A stretch of DNA of 64,000 nucleotides from Dioszegia crocea (GCA_001600615.1 BCKK01000006.1:496001-560000); one strand, 5' to 3'. Positions 49,656 to 62,035 are shown, counted from the first letter of the stretch. Translations and numbers: made by a program. Notes: a model not told the origin generated them from the sequence alone.

Positions 49656-49707
49656 GTTGAAGGAATGTCTGAAGATGTAAGATAGAGATGAGATGTATAA
49701 ACGACAG

Positions 49708-49715
49708 ATATATAC
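49708..49715 (-). promoter_or_regulatory. TATA box of ERG6
   Basis: GTATATATC on the minus strand, about 55 bp upstream of the A of the split ERG6 start codon. Places transcription start near 49680, inside a short leader. Confidence 0.55.
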
Positions 49716-49975
49716 TCTGTATCTGAATGTATCGTTCGATGAATGCACGCGCTTGGGGCGCATTTGGACTTTTTCAGTTTGACGCGTAAGAATTGCCAGT
49801 TCCGGTAAGATTTGGCCATGAAACACACCCTTACGGCAGATAAGATAGCCGGCCCCCGCGTCGTCCTCCGTGCCTTGCATATCGTGCCATGCCTTGTCAT
49901 TCAATTCACCCTCGCCCTTGCACAAGTCGCATACTCAGCTTCATACGATGTATAAACAACAGCCCCTGTCCGACC

Positions 49976-52900
49976 TTACACCCCGCGCCAAGGCTTGAGC
50001 ACAAGCCTGACCTCCACCTCTCTGTCCCGGTGGAGGGGATACCGCCACATGCCCCATTGACCCACCACATCTAACGTCCCATCGCTCATTTCTGAAACCT
50101 TCAGATCAACCCTTGCAGGTCCTTGGCCCGCCACCCACTCCGATCCCTCTTCATCCGGCTCACCAATCAAGCGCCTCTCCTTAGACCCCACCACAGTCTC
50201 GGGAGGCGGATTGCAAGCGAGGTAGTGAGCGTAAGGGAGGTAGATCTTGGTATATCCCATCGGTTCCGTCGATGAATCAAACCCTCCAGCCGCGGTGTCG
50301 ACTAAGGGATCATTGACTAGAGCAGGAAGACGAAGGATGAGTTTGAATTTCCCATTCGAGCTGAATTCAAACTTGTGGATCGTGCCGGTGGTTTCGAGTG
50401 GGTAGGGGCGACACCATGATTGGATACCTCGAGCGCCGAGCATGATGAGTGAAGAGAGGTCTTTGGGGTCCATAGCGGCCAGATCGTTATCTCCCGCTAA
50501 CTCAGAGTAGCTGAAGAGGGAGAGATCCTCGCCGTTCCAGCCGTCCCCATGTTCGTGCGTGTTGAGGGGTTCGTAGCTCCACAGGGTGTAAGACAGGGCG
50601 TTTGAGCCGTCTTTGAGGGTCAGCTAATAACTCTAATTCGTCCGGGGATCGCTTCACTCACCACAAGCACTCAATAGCTGATCCATCGCCTGTACTCATC
50701 AGCTGATTGGTCGACGAAACATCCAGACGTAATACGGCTCACCTTCGCAGGCTCCCCATAATCCCCTCGACTACCCTTACCCTTCAAAATCCCCAACATG
50801 GCATTGTTGGTCTTCATGTCCCACGGCGTCCCAATTTCCCCAATGATAGCTGGGTCTAGTCAGCTCATGGACTTCACATGCGGTGGCCAGCTCCCACATA
50901 GCTTACTAGGCCAGTTCTGCGATTCGAGCTCGCCAGCAATCCCATCCGAGTCTTTCGCGTCGCTCGACAGCTCATCCAGCTGCGCGCGAAAGTTCTCCCT
51001 GATGCTTTGATCGCCTACTACGACTGAGCGTAAGATGCTTTTGAGGCCGCGCTGAATACCTACGGCATCCTAGAATCGTCAGCTTGAAATTCAACATATT
51101 CTTTGATAATAAGTAAACTAACCGCATTGAAAAGGTGTCGACCTGTGAAATTAGCAACTTCCAGCGCCTGGGGTCCTGCAGACAAGGCTGTACTTACGTT
51201 TACCCATCATTGTCAGTCCATCATAGTAGTGCGAACTGAGGGCGACTCTGCTCCCAATGGCGTCTTTGCTCAGATCTGGCGGTCGGGCAAATATAGGGGG
51301 GTTGACCAAGGCGATAGCGTCAGGATGTTGAGCTTTGATGGCAGCAATGTACTTGATGTATGCAGCTATACGAAGTGAGCTTTGCCATTGGATTCGATAT
51401 CCTTGGAGCCGTTTGATCAGCTCACGTTTCCAGAAGTCCGAAATGAAGTTATATTCTCCTCCATCGGCCTTTTTGAAGAAATGCTCGTTCTTGAGAGCCT
51501 TTCCAGACGCTGGGTCCCAGCTATACGCCGTCAGCTGCATGCGCCTGTTAAAAAAGGTGTCGAAGGCAAAGCTCACACTCCATGTCCAGCCCAAACACAT
51601 CCCTTCTTCCCCTCATCCCAGAAATCCCACTCATCTCCCCACTTCCAGCCCCATCTCCCAGCCGCCTTGGCTGCTTCTTCCCTAGTCAACCAAACCCCCT
51701 CTCCGCCAGGCGGAGTCAGCGTGACAGTGCCCTTCTTCTTCAGCCCAAACGACCCAAAGTCCGCATCTTCGATATTTGATACGGATTGACCAATACCGAG
51801 TTGGAATGACTGGAGAGGTGTTGGAGAGGGTCCTTTTCTACATGAGGTCAGCTCGTGGCCTGTCAATTTGCCCGTTTCGGACGGTCCTACCTGAACGATT
51901 GCGATTCTGGCATTTCATCCAAATCAGGAATCTCGATAAACCCCTCATGAGGCTCATTGATCGAGTCCCAGCCTATAAGGCAACCGTCGTTCAGATCTCC
52001 AGCTTCTTTGATCCGCTTGGCCAGACTACCAAGTCAGCTCTTTCGCCACTCGATGAGGCTGAACCTAGCTCACTGCGCATACGCATCAACAAAATGTGTC
52101 TGCAACCAATCCCCAAGGACCTCTCCGTCAATCTGACACTTGGGCGCAAATGTCCCACTTGCCCAAAACATGGTGAAACAATGTCTAGCGGCCAAACGGC
52201 CAGTATTGGTGTTCCAAATCACTACAAATCAGCTCATTTCCCACAATATTGAATCTGAGCGAGGGTATCGAGCTGATATACGTACTATCAGGGTATTCGC
52301 CCAAGCTTCCTTCCTTCGCGGCCGCTCGGCCCTCCTCACCGCCTGCTCCCTCTGTCTTCCATTGACTCTGTAGCACGGCTGAGCATGTTTGATGGACTCG
52401 CCTGGGGTTGATGCCGCAGGCTTCCAAGACCCAATATGGCGCGCCTGACCCGCCTGTGAAGCGCGAAAAGACGTCTTGGTGGGTTGAGATATCTAGAGGT
52501 GTAAGCTGTGATTTATCAGAGGGTCTCGACGCGGAGCAACTTGCAGACTCTGAAGCCGTGCGATTTGGCTTTACGCATAATCCTGATCGTATACTCGATG
52601 CATGGTTCGTCATACTTCCCTCTATCATGTAAGCTTTCTCCGGACGAACGAAAACGTCTACCATAGCTCACGGTCCAGCATGCTCCAGGCACTCCCAGGG
52701 GATGACCCAACGTATAGCCGTAAAGCCCCACGCCTTCAATCGCGCAAAGTGCACCTGCATCCATCAGCTCCTCAAGATCATTGTATATACTTGCGCAGCT
52801 GAATAAAACCCACATCAGCGTCCTCCTCCTTGATCGGCCGCCCAACAAACCACCCCTCCCTCCCACCCCTTTCAGCCTCATCCCACCACCCACTCTCCGC

Positions 52901-53167
52901 TGGCAAGTCAGTCCGCCATCCCAATTCTTCCAATCGGGCTTCATCCCTTCCTTCCCTTGTGTCCAATGATGATCTGGAGGGATGTTCGAATGTAGGTAAT
53001 TTGGATGCAGAGGAGAGGTTGACGCCGCGTAAAAGGACAGAGGGCGGGGGCAAACCTGGAGAAGACGCTGGGAGGAGGAAACGGCCGTGCGCTGTTTGAA
53101 GCTTCGGAAGGGCCGAGCTTGACTTCGATGCCTGAGATCCCTGAGGGCTCTGCGGATGACTAGTCAT
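49976..53167 (-). CDS. GH5 glycosidase of the EGCrP type (ergosteryl-beta-glucosidase / fungal glucocerebrosidase)
   Basis: The ATG (complement of 53165-53167) gives [12 protein letters not shown]. Key blocks: [20 protein letters not shown] with [31 protein letters not shown] with [49 protein letters not shown] ([10 protein letters not shown]), [14 protein letters not shown] with the acid/base Glu at 51953-51955, [17 protein letters not shown], and [10 protein letters not shown] with the nucleophile Glu at about 50836-50838. It then has [20 protein letters not shown] and a C-terminal beta domain ending [10 protein letters not shown]. About 790 residues and roughly ten introns. Blocks such as D-P-H-Q-D-x-x-S-R-x-x-G-G-S-G-A-P define the endoglycoceramidase-related proteins of Cryptococcus, which remove glucose from ergosteryl glucoside (EGCrP2/Sgl1) or glucosylceramide (EGCrP1). 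Which substrate applies is not settled. No signal peptide, so likely intracellular. Confidence 0.85.
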
Positions 53168-53500
53168 GTTGCTGTGTAGAATATGAAGACTTGAACGATC
53201 TCGAAGAGTTGTGGCTCCGATGTGGTGCGTCCCAAATATGGTTTGAACGTGCTGCGACAATGACGAGTGAGTGACGTAAGTGACGTTTCAGGTTCGAATC
53301 GCTGGAATCTGAGGATCGGGTCTAGCGAGGTATGCGGAGTAGAGTAGAGGTTCGAGAGTAGGTATGAGGAGCCTGACTATTATGCACAACAATCCCAGAA
53401 TGATATACTACACTATAATCTATAAACAGCCCAAAATGACGTGTAAGATGATCTCCCTTCAGATCCTCCATCCGCCGCCCGAGTCCCCCTCTTCAAGTTC
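53168..53500. other. Intergenic region, 333 bp
   Basis: Between the GH5 start and the stop of the next minus-strand gene. A GGTTCGAATCG sequence near 53290 resembles a tRNA B box but has no A box or acceptor stem, so it is not a tRNA. Confidence 0.45.
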
Positions 53501-55746
53501 CTAGCACTCGCCCCAATTCCCATTTTCGTCCTGACAGAATTTACTGCCGTCACCTGGTGCATCCCCACCCATTCGTATTGGCGCATGCGAGTCGCATTTG
53601 TAACCATGTAGATGTATAAGGGCCGATAGGGCCGCTTGATCTTGACGATGGTTGGATCGGTTTGATCCGAGGGGAGCTACGCATTCTCTCGTTTTGACGC
53701 ATTCGATATACTGCCCTGTCAGTCTCGGACTACCAAGATCGATCAGACGAAGAACAGATACGTACCGGTCTGATGATTTTGTTCATTGCGTCGAAATGTT
53801 GCGAATTCACCGCCCACATTGCGCCATTACAGTTATTACCGTCCATTATACTTGGCGGTAGACTCAAATACGCCACAGTACCCGGATGCGTCCATCTACC
53901 CATATCAGCTTTGGCCAGGTACGTTGAAGTCTCCAACCTTGATATCCCGAAAACTCACAGGGATATAGGTCCGCCCACACTAATCCCAAAGACACCCAAA
54001 TCCGCTACTTCCCTCCACGTCTGCGTGAAATCATCCGTAATTTCATTACCTGCGTCCATCCAAAACACCAACCCGCCATAATCCCTAATGACCTCTTCAA
54101 CAATCACGCCCTTCCATGCATACTCGCCCCGTGCCCGCGTCACGTCCATCCAATCTGGCCAGCGTGAAAAGTCAAAGACGCGAACTTCGACACCTGTCCA
54201 TGCGGCGTATATCTCTGGGTCGACCGTAACGTCTGAGGGTAAGATGTAGGCTATGTAGCGGGTATGTGGGGATTGATCGAGAGTGTGATACCATTGTTGG
54301 ACGGTGTGCTGGTGGTTGCCTGAAAAAGCTGTTACTATGGTTCTGGAGTGTCAGCTTTCATTCAACAAGGAGTACGGGTGTAGTGGAGCTTACTTTGGTA
54401 CATCCTCCACTTCCCTCGGGATAGCACTGAAAGTGGCCGTTGTGCGTTGACCGCCTTCGATTAGAACATCGAGCACGGCGTGTGCTGTATGGGATAGAGG
54501 TATTGTCGAATCCTCCACAGCTGGAAGACTGCCCGGAACCACCTTCCACTCCTCCTTCGTCTTTGTGGACACGGGATAGTATCCACAGACATATCCTAGC
54601 ACCTGGCCCCTCAAGCACATCTAAGACATCAGCGCTGCTCTCTGACATTAGCACATAGACTCACATCGACATCCCCTAGTCCTTCAGCCTCCATATCTAT
54701 ATCCATCCAATCTATCGTTCTAGCCTTCACAGCGTCGTACATGATCGGTGACCTAAGTGCGACATTTCGGATATCGATATGAGGTGGGCTGGGCATGACA
54801 TCGTGGTCCTGTCTGTCGATTTGACCCGTAATGTCGGTGAAAGCAAGTTTCCCATCGTCGACATGAACATTGGCAGCCGCTTTGCCTGATACAGCTAGAA
54901 GAGAGGGGTCGGATTTGAGGCCGGTGAGGAGTATACGATCCCAGCCGTATTCGTACTAATCGGTAAGCTGATGTTGCTGCTATTCGATGTTCAGGCAGAC
55001 TGTAGCTCACCACTTGGTCATCTGCGTTGATGATAGCCACATGATCCCCCTTCGCTTGACGGATACCCAACAGAACCGCCGAGGAATAGTCTGGCATGTC
55101 GGAAGTGACATTTACAGCTCGGAATCGTTGTAGACCTCGTCCATGCCGGTCCACTCGAGCGTAGGAATGTTGGTCCGCTACCATGGAAACGATTCTCTGA
55201 GACGAGTCTTTGGGCTCAGTGAAGACGCCTGATGATCAGCTTCATGCTGCCATGCCGCCCAACAGCGTGCTCCTTTGACCTACCGATAAGCTCGTAAGGG
55301 CCCACAGTCATCGCCAGTAGGCTCAGAAAAACCTCCAGCACCCCATGATCATTATTTCCCACCATAAGCACCACCGAGACCAGCTCCCTGTGCTGGCTCA
55401 CCCGCCCAAGGCCCAAATCAGGCTTGACGAGGCCCGTGTGTTTCAACAGCGCCTTGGTGCGAGATTCAGGCTGCTGGGTGTCCCATCCTCCTATAGCCGC
55501 CAACAAGCACAGCATGGCCAGTGAGGCGATGACGATTCGCCGCACGGTCCGAGATGTCCGGCCAAGCGGTATAGCTCGAGGTAAGATAGGGTCCGAGGCG
55601 AGGAGCGGTGTCGCCACTGCCAAAGTGGCTTCAACCTCCTCGTCGGCCTCATGGAGCTCCGGAAAGTCGGCCCGGGGTAACTTCGAGTATTGGGTCTGGT
55701 CTATTGAGACCCTTTTCCCCACTCTCTGGCGTGCCTGGAGAGACAT
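53501..55746 (-). CDS. Type II membrane protein with GT2-like and DUF1647-like domains
   Basis: The ATG (complement of 55744-55746) gives MSLQARQRVGKRVSIDQTQY. A cytoplasmic head precedes one membrane anchor (IVIASLAMLCLLAAIGGW). The first lumenal domain has ELVSVVLMVGNNDHGVLEVF, LLGIRQAKGDHVAIINADDQ and YGWDRILLTGLKSDPSLLAV, the layout of a GT-A/GT2 glycosyltransferase. 'N-A-D-D' stands where the DxD motif would be. The second domain has TPHTRYIAYILPSD-like text, YAWKGVIVEEVIRDYGGLVF, WMDAGNEITDDF, NNCNGAMWAVNSQHFD and CVAPLGSNRSNHRQDQAALS. It ends CQDENGNWGEC. This resembles DUF1647-type putative glycosyltransferases. Probably Golgi; donor and acceptor unknown. About seven introns. The stop is the complement of 53501-53503. 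Confidence 0.65.
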
Positions 55747-56135
55747 CCTCGCCCTGTGCTCAGAGAATGGTTGCGAAGGGGTGGAAAAAGACTGAATTCT
55801 GGATCTCCTTTACAGCCCGGTTGTCTCATCTTGCCGTGTACGTAACCAGGCACCCGGAGAAAGTCATGCGCCTATTTTTGGTTTACGTTATATTACGCTT
55901 GGACGGTGGGGCGCCTATCCGGCAGGGGGCGGTTTTCAATTCCTCCCTCCATTTGCGCTCCTTCCTTTCTTCCTTTCCTTCCTTCTCTCATCCATCACCG
56001 CCAGAGTTGCATGAACCACCTCCGTCTGCTCTACCCATCTTATCATACGCAACTTCATGGTCTGATTGGAGACACAGAGCACACACCCATTTGTTTGACA
56101 GAAGCAACAAAGTACACAGATCTATCGACGAAAAC
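55747..56135. promoter_or_regulatory. Divergent promoter of the GT2-like gene and RNA14, with a pyrimidine tract
   Basis: 389 bp between opposed start codons. The plus strand has an unbroken C/T tract at 55958-55989 (repeats of TTCC), about 150 bp upstream of the RNA14 ATG. Such tracts are common in fungal core promoters. Confidence 0.55.
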
Positions 56136-59100
56136 ATGTCCGACAATCCTTCTTCCTCTGCACCGGCACCTGACGCAACGACCATCCTACAGACCATGCA
56201 GCAGTTGAACGACATCGAGGGTGACCTCGCAGACACTGCTGTAGCTGTTGCACAAGCTTCAGAAACGCAGCCAGAAGCAGGTGCAGGCGCAGATTCAAAC
56301 CCCAACCCTGTCATTCAGAGTGCAGAGGCGATGGAAACGGTTCTTGAGCAGTCCATTCCAGATGCACCACCACCATCCGATCCTGTTGCAGCTGCAGAAG
56401 TAACTTCGTCCACCTCTGTTGTCCCCGCGACGACTGCTGCACCTTCATCCACCTCTCAGGAAGTGCACGAGGCGCTTACCGATGCTCCTCCCCCTCTCGA
56501 CCCCTCTGCCCAGCCCATCCCTGCGCCTACGAGTGCAGAGCCTGCGACCAACAATGATGACGAAATTGAAATCGAGGACGATAGCTATTCGGCCATCCAG
56601 GTCGACCTCTCTGATCCCACCGTGACCGAGGCACCGCCACTGGAGACGAATCCCGATGCTACTACTACCTCGGACCCCTCCACTCTTCCCGCACCTTCCT
56701 CGAATGGTCATCCTGAACCTAGTGCCGCGCCAGCCACTACTCCCACCGACCCTGCTCCTGCCGACACGGGCGCTTCCACTAGCCAGGCAGGTCCCTTGCC
56801 TGAGGGCCTATCCGCTTCATCGCCTAGCGTGCAATCCAACCCTGCAATCATCGCAGATTGGCGGCGAGGTAAGCTGTGGTGATCGCGACTGGGTCTTGAG
56901 CAACAGCTGATTCATGCAGAGCCTACAAACCCTCAGATCATCCTTGCTATTTTCGGCTGGTCTATCCAACGAGGAGAGATCGTCGATGCAAGGGCATGGT
57001 ATGCTATCCTAGCCAAGGACAACCCCACAGCTGTACGTCCTACGTATCCTCTCTTCATGCTCAATGACTGATATCCGCAGTCCCAGCCCCTTTTAGACCT
57101 GATCAACCTCGAATCATCCCTCTCCAACTTCGTCGCCGTCGAGACCCTCTTTGCGCGCGCTCTCAAGGGGCCCTCTGGCGGAATCACAGCATCGGCAGAT
57201 GTCAATGTCTGGAAAGCGTACCTGCACTATATTCGGCGCCAGAACCTCGTCGGGACTGGTGCAGCGGACGAAGAGGCCAAGCGTAGAATCATTACTGAAG
57301 CGTATGAGTTTGCGTTGAAGCAATGCGGGGTGGATAGGGAGGCGGGCGAGATTTGGGGCGAGTATATTGCTTTTATACAGGACGCCAAGGTCAGTTAGGA
57401 ATTTACATATGAAGAGCGAGCTAACAATTCAGTCCAAGAACACTTGGGAGACACAGGCACAGCAAGACTCCCTGCGGAAGATATATCACCGGGCCATCTG
57501 TATTCCGCTCAACAATGTTGAAGCCCTCTGGAAGGGGTATGATGCCTTTGAGTCGAGCGTAAATAAACAAACTGTGTGTATCTCAGGTACCAACAGACTT
57601 CATGCGCTGACTCGGCAGTCCAAGAAATTCCTAGCGGAGCGTTCTCCGGCATACATGACTGCCCGAACTGCTTTGAGGGAAATACGCAGTTTGACCGACA
57701 CTCTCCCTCATCCCATCTTACCGCCCATGCCTACATTCTCGGATACGGACCGACAGCTTGTTGCTGGCTGGAAGGGGTACTTGAAATGGGAAGAGGGGAA
57801 TCCACTCGTCATTGCCGAAGCGGAGACCCTTGATGAGCGGGTGGGATACGCGATGCGAAAGTGTCTGGCTGAGATGAGGCATTTCCCAGAAATGTGGTAT
57901 GTGTACTTGTTTGAGTGAGGGCGGAAATTGGCTGATGGTCTGACAGGCACTATGCCGCTCAGCATTATTTGCGCGACGGGAAGGTCGAAACAGCCGCTGA
58001 AGTCCTTCGTGCAGGTGTTGTGGCCTGTCCTAAGAGGTAAGAGCTGGCCATCACCTCGCAATCCAGGGATATACATAGCTGACCCATCAGTATTCTTCTG
58101 ACATTCGCCACTGCCGAAATCGAAGAAGACCGTAAAAACTTACCCGCAGCTCATACACTCTTCTCTGACCTGCTCGAGCATCTCGGACAAGATATCGATC
58201 GCCTGACCGAAATCATAGCGCAGGAAATCATCGTCGCTAAGGGTCCTGAGATTCCTCGGCCACAAGGCGAAGGTATGGACGTGGATGGTGAAGGACCTCA
58301 GGCAACGTATAACCGCTTGAATGATGAGCGGGATGAAAGAGGCAAGATGGTTGCTGAGCGGAGGGGTAGGGAGGTGGAGGAAGTGCGTACGGCCATGGGG
58401 GTTGTTTGGGTCATGTATATGCGATACGCGAGGAGGGCCGAGGTGAGCTACCTAGTCCCCAGCCGACGGGCCAAGAGCTGATAAGTAGGGCATTAAAGCT
58501 GCCCGTGCTGTGTTTGGAAAAGCACGTAAATCCGCTCATGTCACTTGGCACATATTCGAGGCTTCCGGTGAGTTGAGCCTCGCATGGAGCGTTGGAGTTG
58601 GCACCAGCTGAGAATGCAGCATTGATGGAGTACCACGTCAACAAAGATTCAGGCGTCGCAATTCGGATCTTTGAACTAGGCTTCAAGCTCTTTTCTGAAG
58701 ATGTAGATTACGTCGTGCGATATCTTCAATTCCTGCTGAATGTAAATGACGATACGAGTGAGTGACTCTCATCCGCTGTGTAGCGTGCTATGTCGACGTA
58801 AACGCAACAGCTGATCCTTCAGACGCGCGGGCATTGTTCGAAAGGTCCGCTCTCAAGATCCCAGCGGAGAAATCCCGGTCTCTGTGGGATACTTGGGCAC
58901 GGTACGAATACATGTATGGTGATCTCGGCGCGGTCCAGAAGCTCGAGCAGAGATTCTCGGAGACTTTCCCTGCAGGTCAGTTAGGACGTTCGGTAGCACT
59001 TCCGAAAGAAGTCAAAGCTGACTCCGCCCAGACTCACCTCTCAAACGCTTCGCCCAGCGATACACATATAACGGGATCGACCAGATCGCACGCCGGGACC

Positions 59101-60014
59101 TTGGATTCGGCGGAGTACCCCGAACTCAACCCACACCTCATTCTCAACCCATGCCCCCTCCCTCTCAGACCCAACAGCCCCAGGTCCAGCCGCAAGGTCC
59201 GGGTCAGACCCAACCCCCTCCCAATGCTCAACTAGCCCACGTTATGCCTCCCCCAGCCCCCCTCGCTGCCGGTTCCCCCAATATCAAACGACCACACTCC
59301 CCACCCCGGCCTCGGGGCTCTATCGAGCGCTCCCACTCTCCCTCTCGCGGTGGAGGCGGAGGAGGCGGTGTAGATTTCGCCAATGGGAACAAACGATATC
59401 GGCCCAACTCGCCTCCTCCTCCTAGGCGATATGACCAAGGTCCACCTCCGCCACAAAACATGCCGCCTGCTGGTCGTCGGAATGGGTATGGACCTCCGGG
59501 AGGCGGTAGATCGCCATTGGCTATGCCGCTAGGATCGGGTGGTCCGCCTTATCCCCCCGCGCCAGGTTATCCGCTTGCTGGCCCCGGAACAGGGCGCGCA
59601 TCCTCGGGCGGTGGTCCGCCCGTAATGGGCGGGTATGTTCCGCCGCCCAGAGAAGGCTGGGATAGGTCGGGTGTCAGTAAAGCCGTGGCGTGGTTTGTCG
59701 GTCAATTGCCTACTGCGCGATCATTTGACGGTAAGTTCTTCTCAAGCATAAGGGGAAGAAAGTGCTGATATGGCAGGACCGGTCTTTAGGCCTGATGATA
59801 TCATGGGCCTGTTCTCTAACATTGGACCGGACGGTATGAGGTTGCCCGTGGGTGGACCAGGGCCAGGAGGGTATGGAGGACCGATCGGTGGGCCTGGCGG
59901 ATATGGGGCTGAGCGTAAGTTGTATTTCGATAAAACATCAATAAGAATCAGAAAATGACCTTCATAGCGCCGCGCGGATACGGTAATGGCGGAGGACCGC
60001 CTCGACGATACTAG
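56136..60014 (+). CDS. RNA14: mRNA 3'-end processing protein Rna14 (CstF-77, HAT-repeat)
   Basis: ATG at 56136 (MSDNPSSSAPAPDATT). The first about 240 residues are Ala/Pro/Ser/Asp rich and disordered. HAT (half-a-TPR) helices follow: ILAIFGWSIQRGEIVDARAW, QPLLDLINLESSLSNFVAVE, DVNVWKAYLHYIRRQN, EIWGEYIAFIQDAK, DSLRKIYHRAICIPLNNVEA, LWKGYDAFE, then ARAVFGKARKSAHVTWHIFE, MEYHVNKDSGVAIRIFELGF, KLFSEDVDYVVRYLQFLLN and ARALFERSALKIPAEKSRSL with WARYE. This is the Suf/CstF-77 domain. A Pro/Gly-rich tail (SPPRPRGSIERSHSPSRGGG) ends PPRGYGNGGGPPRRY, TAG at 60012-60014. About 12 introns. Rna14 scaffolds cleavage factor IA with Rna15 and Pcf11. Its N- and C-terminal disordered extensions are longer than in budding yeast. 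Confidence 0.9.
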
Positions 60015-60376
60015 GCTAATCGACCCTGTGAAGCAACAAGAGCAGGACGAGAAAGGTAGTCAAGGCAAATAGCGGCTGTCGTGCACTCAGATCTATCCGG
60101 TATTAAGGAAGTGGTCGAGCACTGCTTTGTAAGACTGGCTCGTCGTTGTCGACCTCATGCAACTTATGTGGGCCATACGGAACGGATTGCATCCCCGGGA
60201 CTCTGGATGGAGCGGACGCTTGGCATTTGAAACCCAGTTGATGCCTGGTCGACGCCTCAATTTCAAGCCTCCATCGTTTTGTCCCGTGACGTTCATTTCC
60301 CACATTGTGATGTGATGGACCCCACCTTTTCATTCTGCATCGATGATGTCGCTCCAATCTCTCGACATTGCCAACC
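60015..60376. other. Intergenic region, 362 bp
   Basis: Between RNA14 and the next plus-strand gene. No gene or repeat supported; holds the RNA14 3' end and the next promoter. Confidence 0.4.
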
Positions 60377-61879
60377 ATGTGTCTGCCAATCGACCATGGT
60401 TATCCTCCAGCTCGAATGATGAGTCTCAGCAAGAAAGACAAGAGAATAGTAGGCATATTGCACTTTTCGTTCCTCACTCCAGATCTCAAAGCCCCTTCCC
60501 AAGCTCTCACCGACTCTGTTGGCACGTTCGATTCTCTCATCGGTCATTCTAACAACCTCGCACGCCTACACCTCCAGTCACTGGTCAAGCGATCCGGAGA
60601 AAGCGACATCAAGCGCGCGCTGTCAAGTGCGATTTCAGATTGGTTCGGGCATTCCTTGGCCCCTTCCATGATGGCATCAAGTGAGCCCAGGGCTGAGATT
60701 GCGCCTGGATTCTGCCTGAAGTACGCAAAGGCGGAAGGTGGAATGGCGTTTCAGGATGACATCGTCCAGAAAGCCCTTGTTGAACTGTATGGGGAGAGTG
60801 GTGCGTGCTGTCAAAGGCTAAAGCTTCCACTGATCCTTTTCGCTAACGATGCTAGCAGGCATTGGGGATACTGCTTCAAGTATCTCAAAGGCGGACTTTG
60901 CCCTGCTGGCAGCGTCATGCGACTGCAATGCATCACCAGGCGCCCCCAGCCGAAGCTCTCCCACTGCCGCCCATGACTCGACGCCAAGTCCCGGCACCAT
61001 CCCCGCTCCGCCATACTTCTGCGTACCAACCCTCATCATTGACGTCAAGGTGACTGAACCCTGGCGGCAGTTCTTCCGGCTCATATGCTGTACACTCCAA
61101 GCATATCAGCTGACTGGATGTCGCTTGGGTCTGGCCCTCCATCGAACTTCATTCTCCCGAATCGTCATTGTCGATGAAATAACGGTACTGGTTGAAACCA
61201 ATTCAGCACACTGGTTGGGGACAACATACTCCATGGCGGAATTCGCAGCGTTGGGTTCTCAACTACGAGCTGCTCAGCTCTACCACCACGATCTCGGTTC
61301 CGCTACGATGACCGCGCTCGGTACTTCCGTCGCGGTCAACGGGACTGCCTACGGAGTGCTGGAAGACTTGATCAAGGTCGCCATTGACTTGCTCCGAGTG
61401 ATGCCCCTGATAGGAGGTCCAACTTGGGCAGGGACTGCCAGGCAGAAGGAGCAAATAACAAGGACACTACTTGATGCGTGCGATCGAGCGAATTCAGGAC
61501 CCGGCTACGTGACGGAACCAATGAGCGCAGGCGTTGGGGAATGGGTCGAGCAGGAAGAGCACGGAGGAGTTGGGCTCGAAGCGAAGGGCGGAACATCAGC
61601 TCGTGACAGTCCGAGAGAGACCAAGGCGGAGTATTCCGGATCTGCAGCATCCCGCGATGAACACTATCGTAAGTGGGAAGTTGCCTGGATATTGAGCCTG
61701 ATCACGCAGATGAGCCTTCCCAGCGCAAGGAGTCTGAAATCAAAGACGACCGCGGGCCTATAAGTATGATCGACAGTTACCGAGTCCTGCTGCACATCGG
61801 TGTCCGGCTGACAATCGTCGATTCAACCACCATGTCCCGCGTCGTGTCCGCGATGGCACCCTGTGGCCGTCGAGCTTGA
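60377..61879 (+). CDS. Unknown protein with a PD-(D/E)XK-like residue pattern
   Basis: Not recognised by family. ATG at 60377 (MCLPIDHG) or in-frame ATGATG at 60416 (MMSLSKKDKRIVGILHFS). Three exons, introns 60801-60858 and 61669-61709, TGA at 61877-61879. About 454 residues from 60416 (467 from 60377). Residues numbered from 60416: helical head, then ALVELYGESG (E124/E127), SKADFALLAASCD (D141), a Ser/Pro loop, VPTLIIDVKVTE (D190-V-K192) and LICCTLQAYQLTGCRLGLAL (Q209/Q212). D...D-x-K on a hydrophobic strand, preceded by an acidic helix and followed by a Q-containing helix, is the usual layout of PD-(D/E)XK nuclease folds; here the motif is A-D instead of P-D. The second half looks less ordered. 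Function unproven; it could be a degenerate fold. Confidence 0.55.
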
Positions 61880-62035
61880 GTTTCAAGCAAAGCTATAATG
61901 GGGACAGTAGATGAGAGGCCAGTACAGAACGAATCCGATGCCCGATGAGGCCATGAGACCCTCAAAATGTAAGATAGCGATAGCGTCATAACCCGTTATG
62001 TCAATCCATTGCATGACCCCCTGATGTAAAGGGTC
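61880..62035. other. Convergent intergenic region, 156 bp
   Basis: Short space between stops of the unknown gene (+) and the RINT-1-like gene (-). Nothing seen. Confidence 0.5.

Noticed and set aside
53280..53330. GGTTCGAATCG resembling a tRNA B box
   Set aside because: No A box at the right distance and no pairing acceptor stem on either strand.
55608..56135. Upstream in-frame extension of RNA14
   Set aside because: Runs through the divergent promoter and overlaps the first exon of the GT2-like gene; residues are not RNA14-like.
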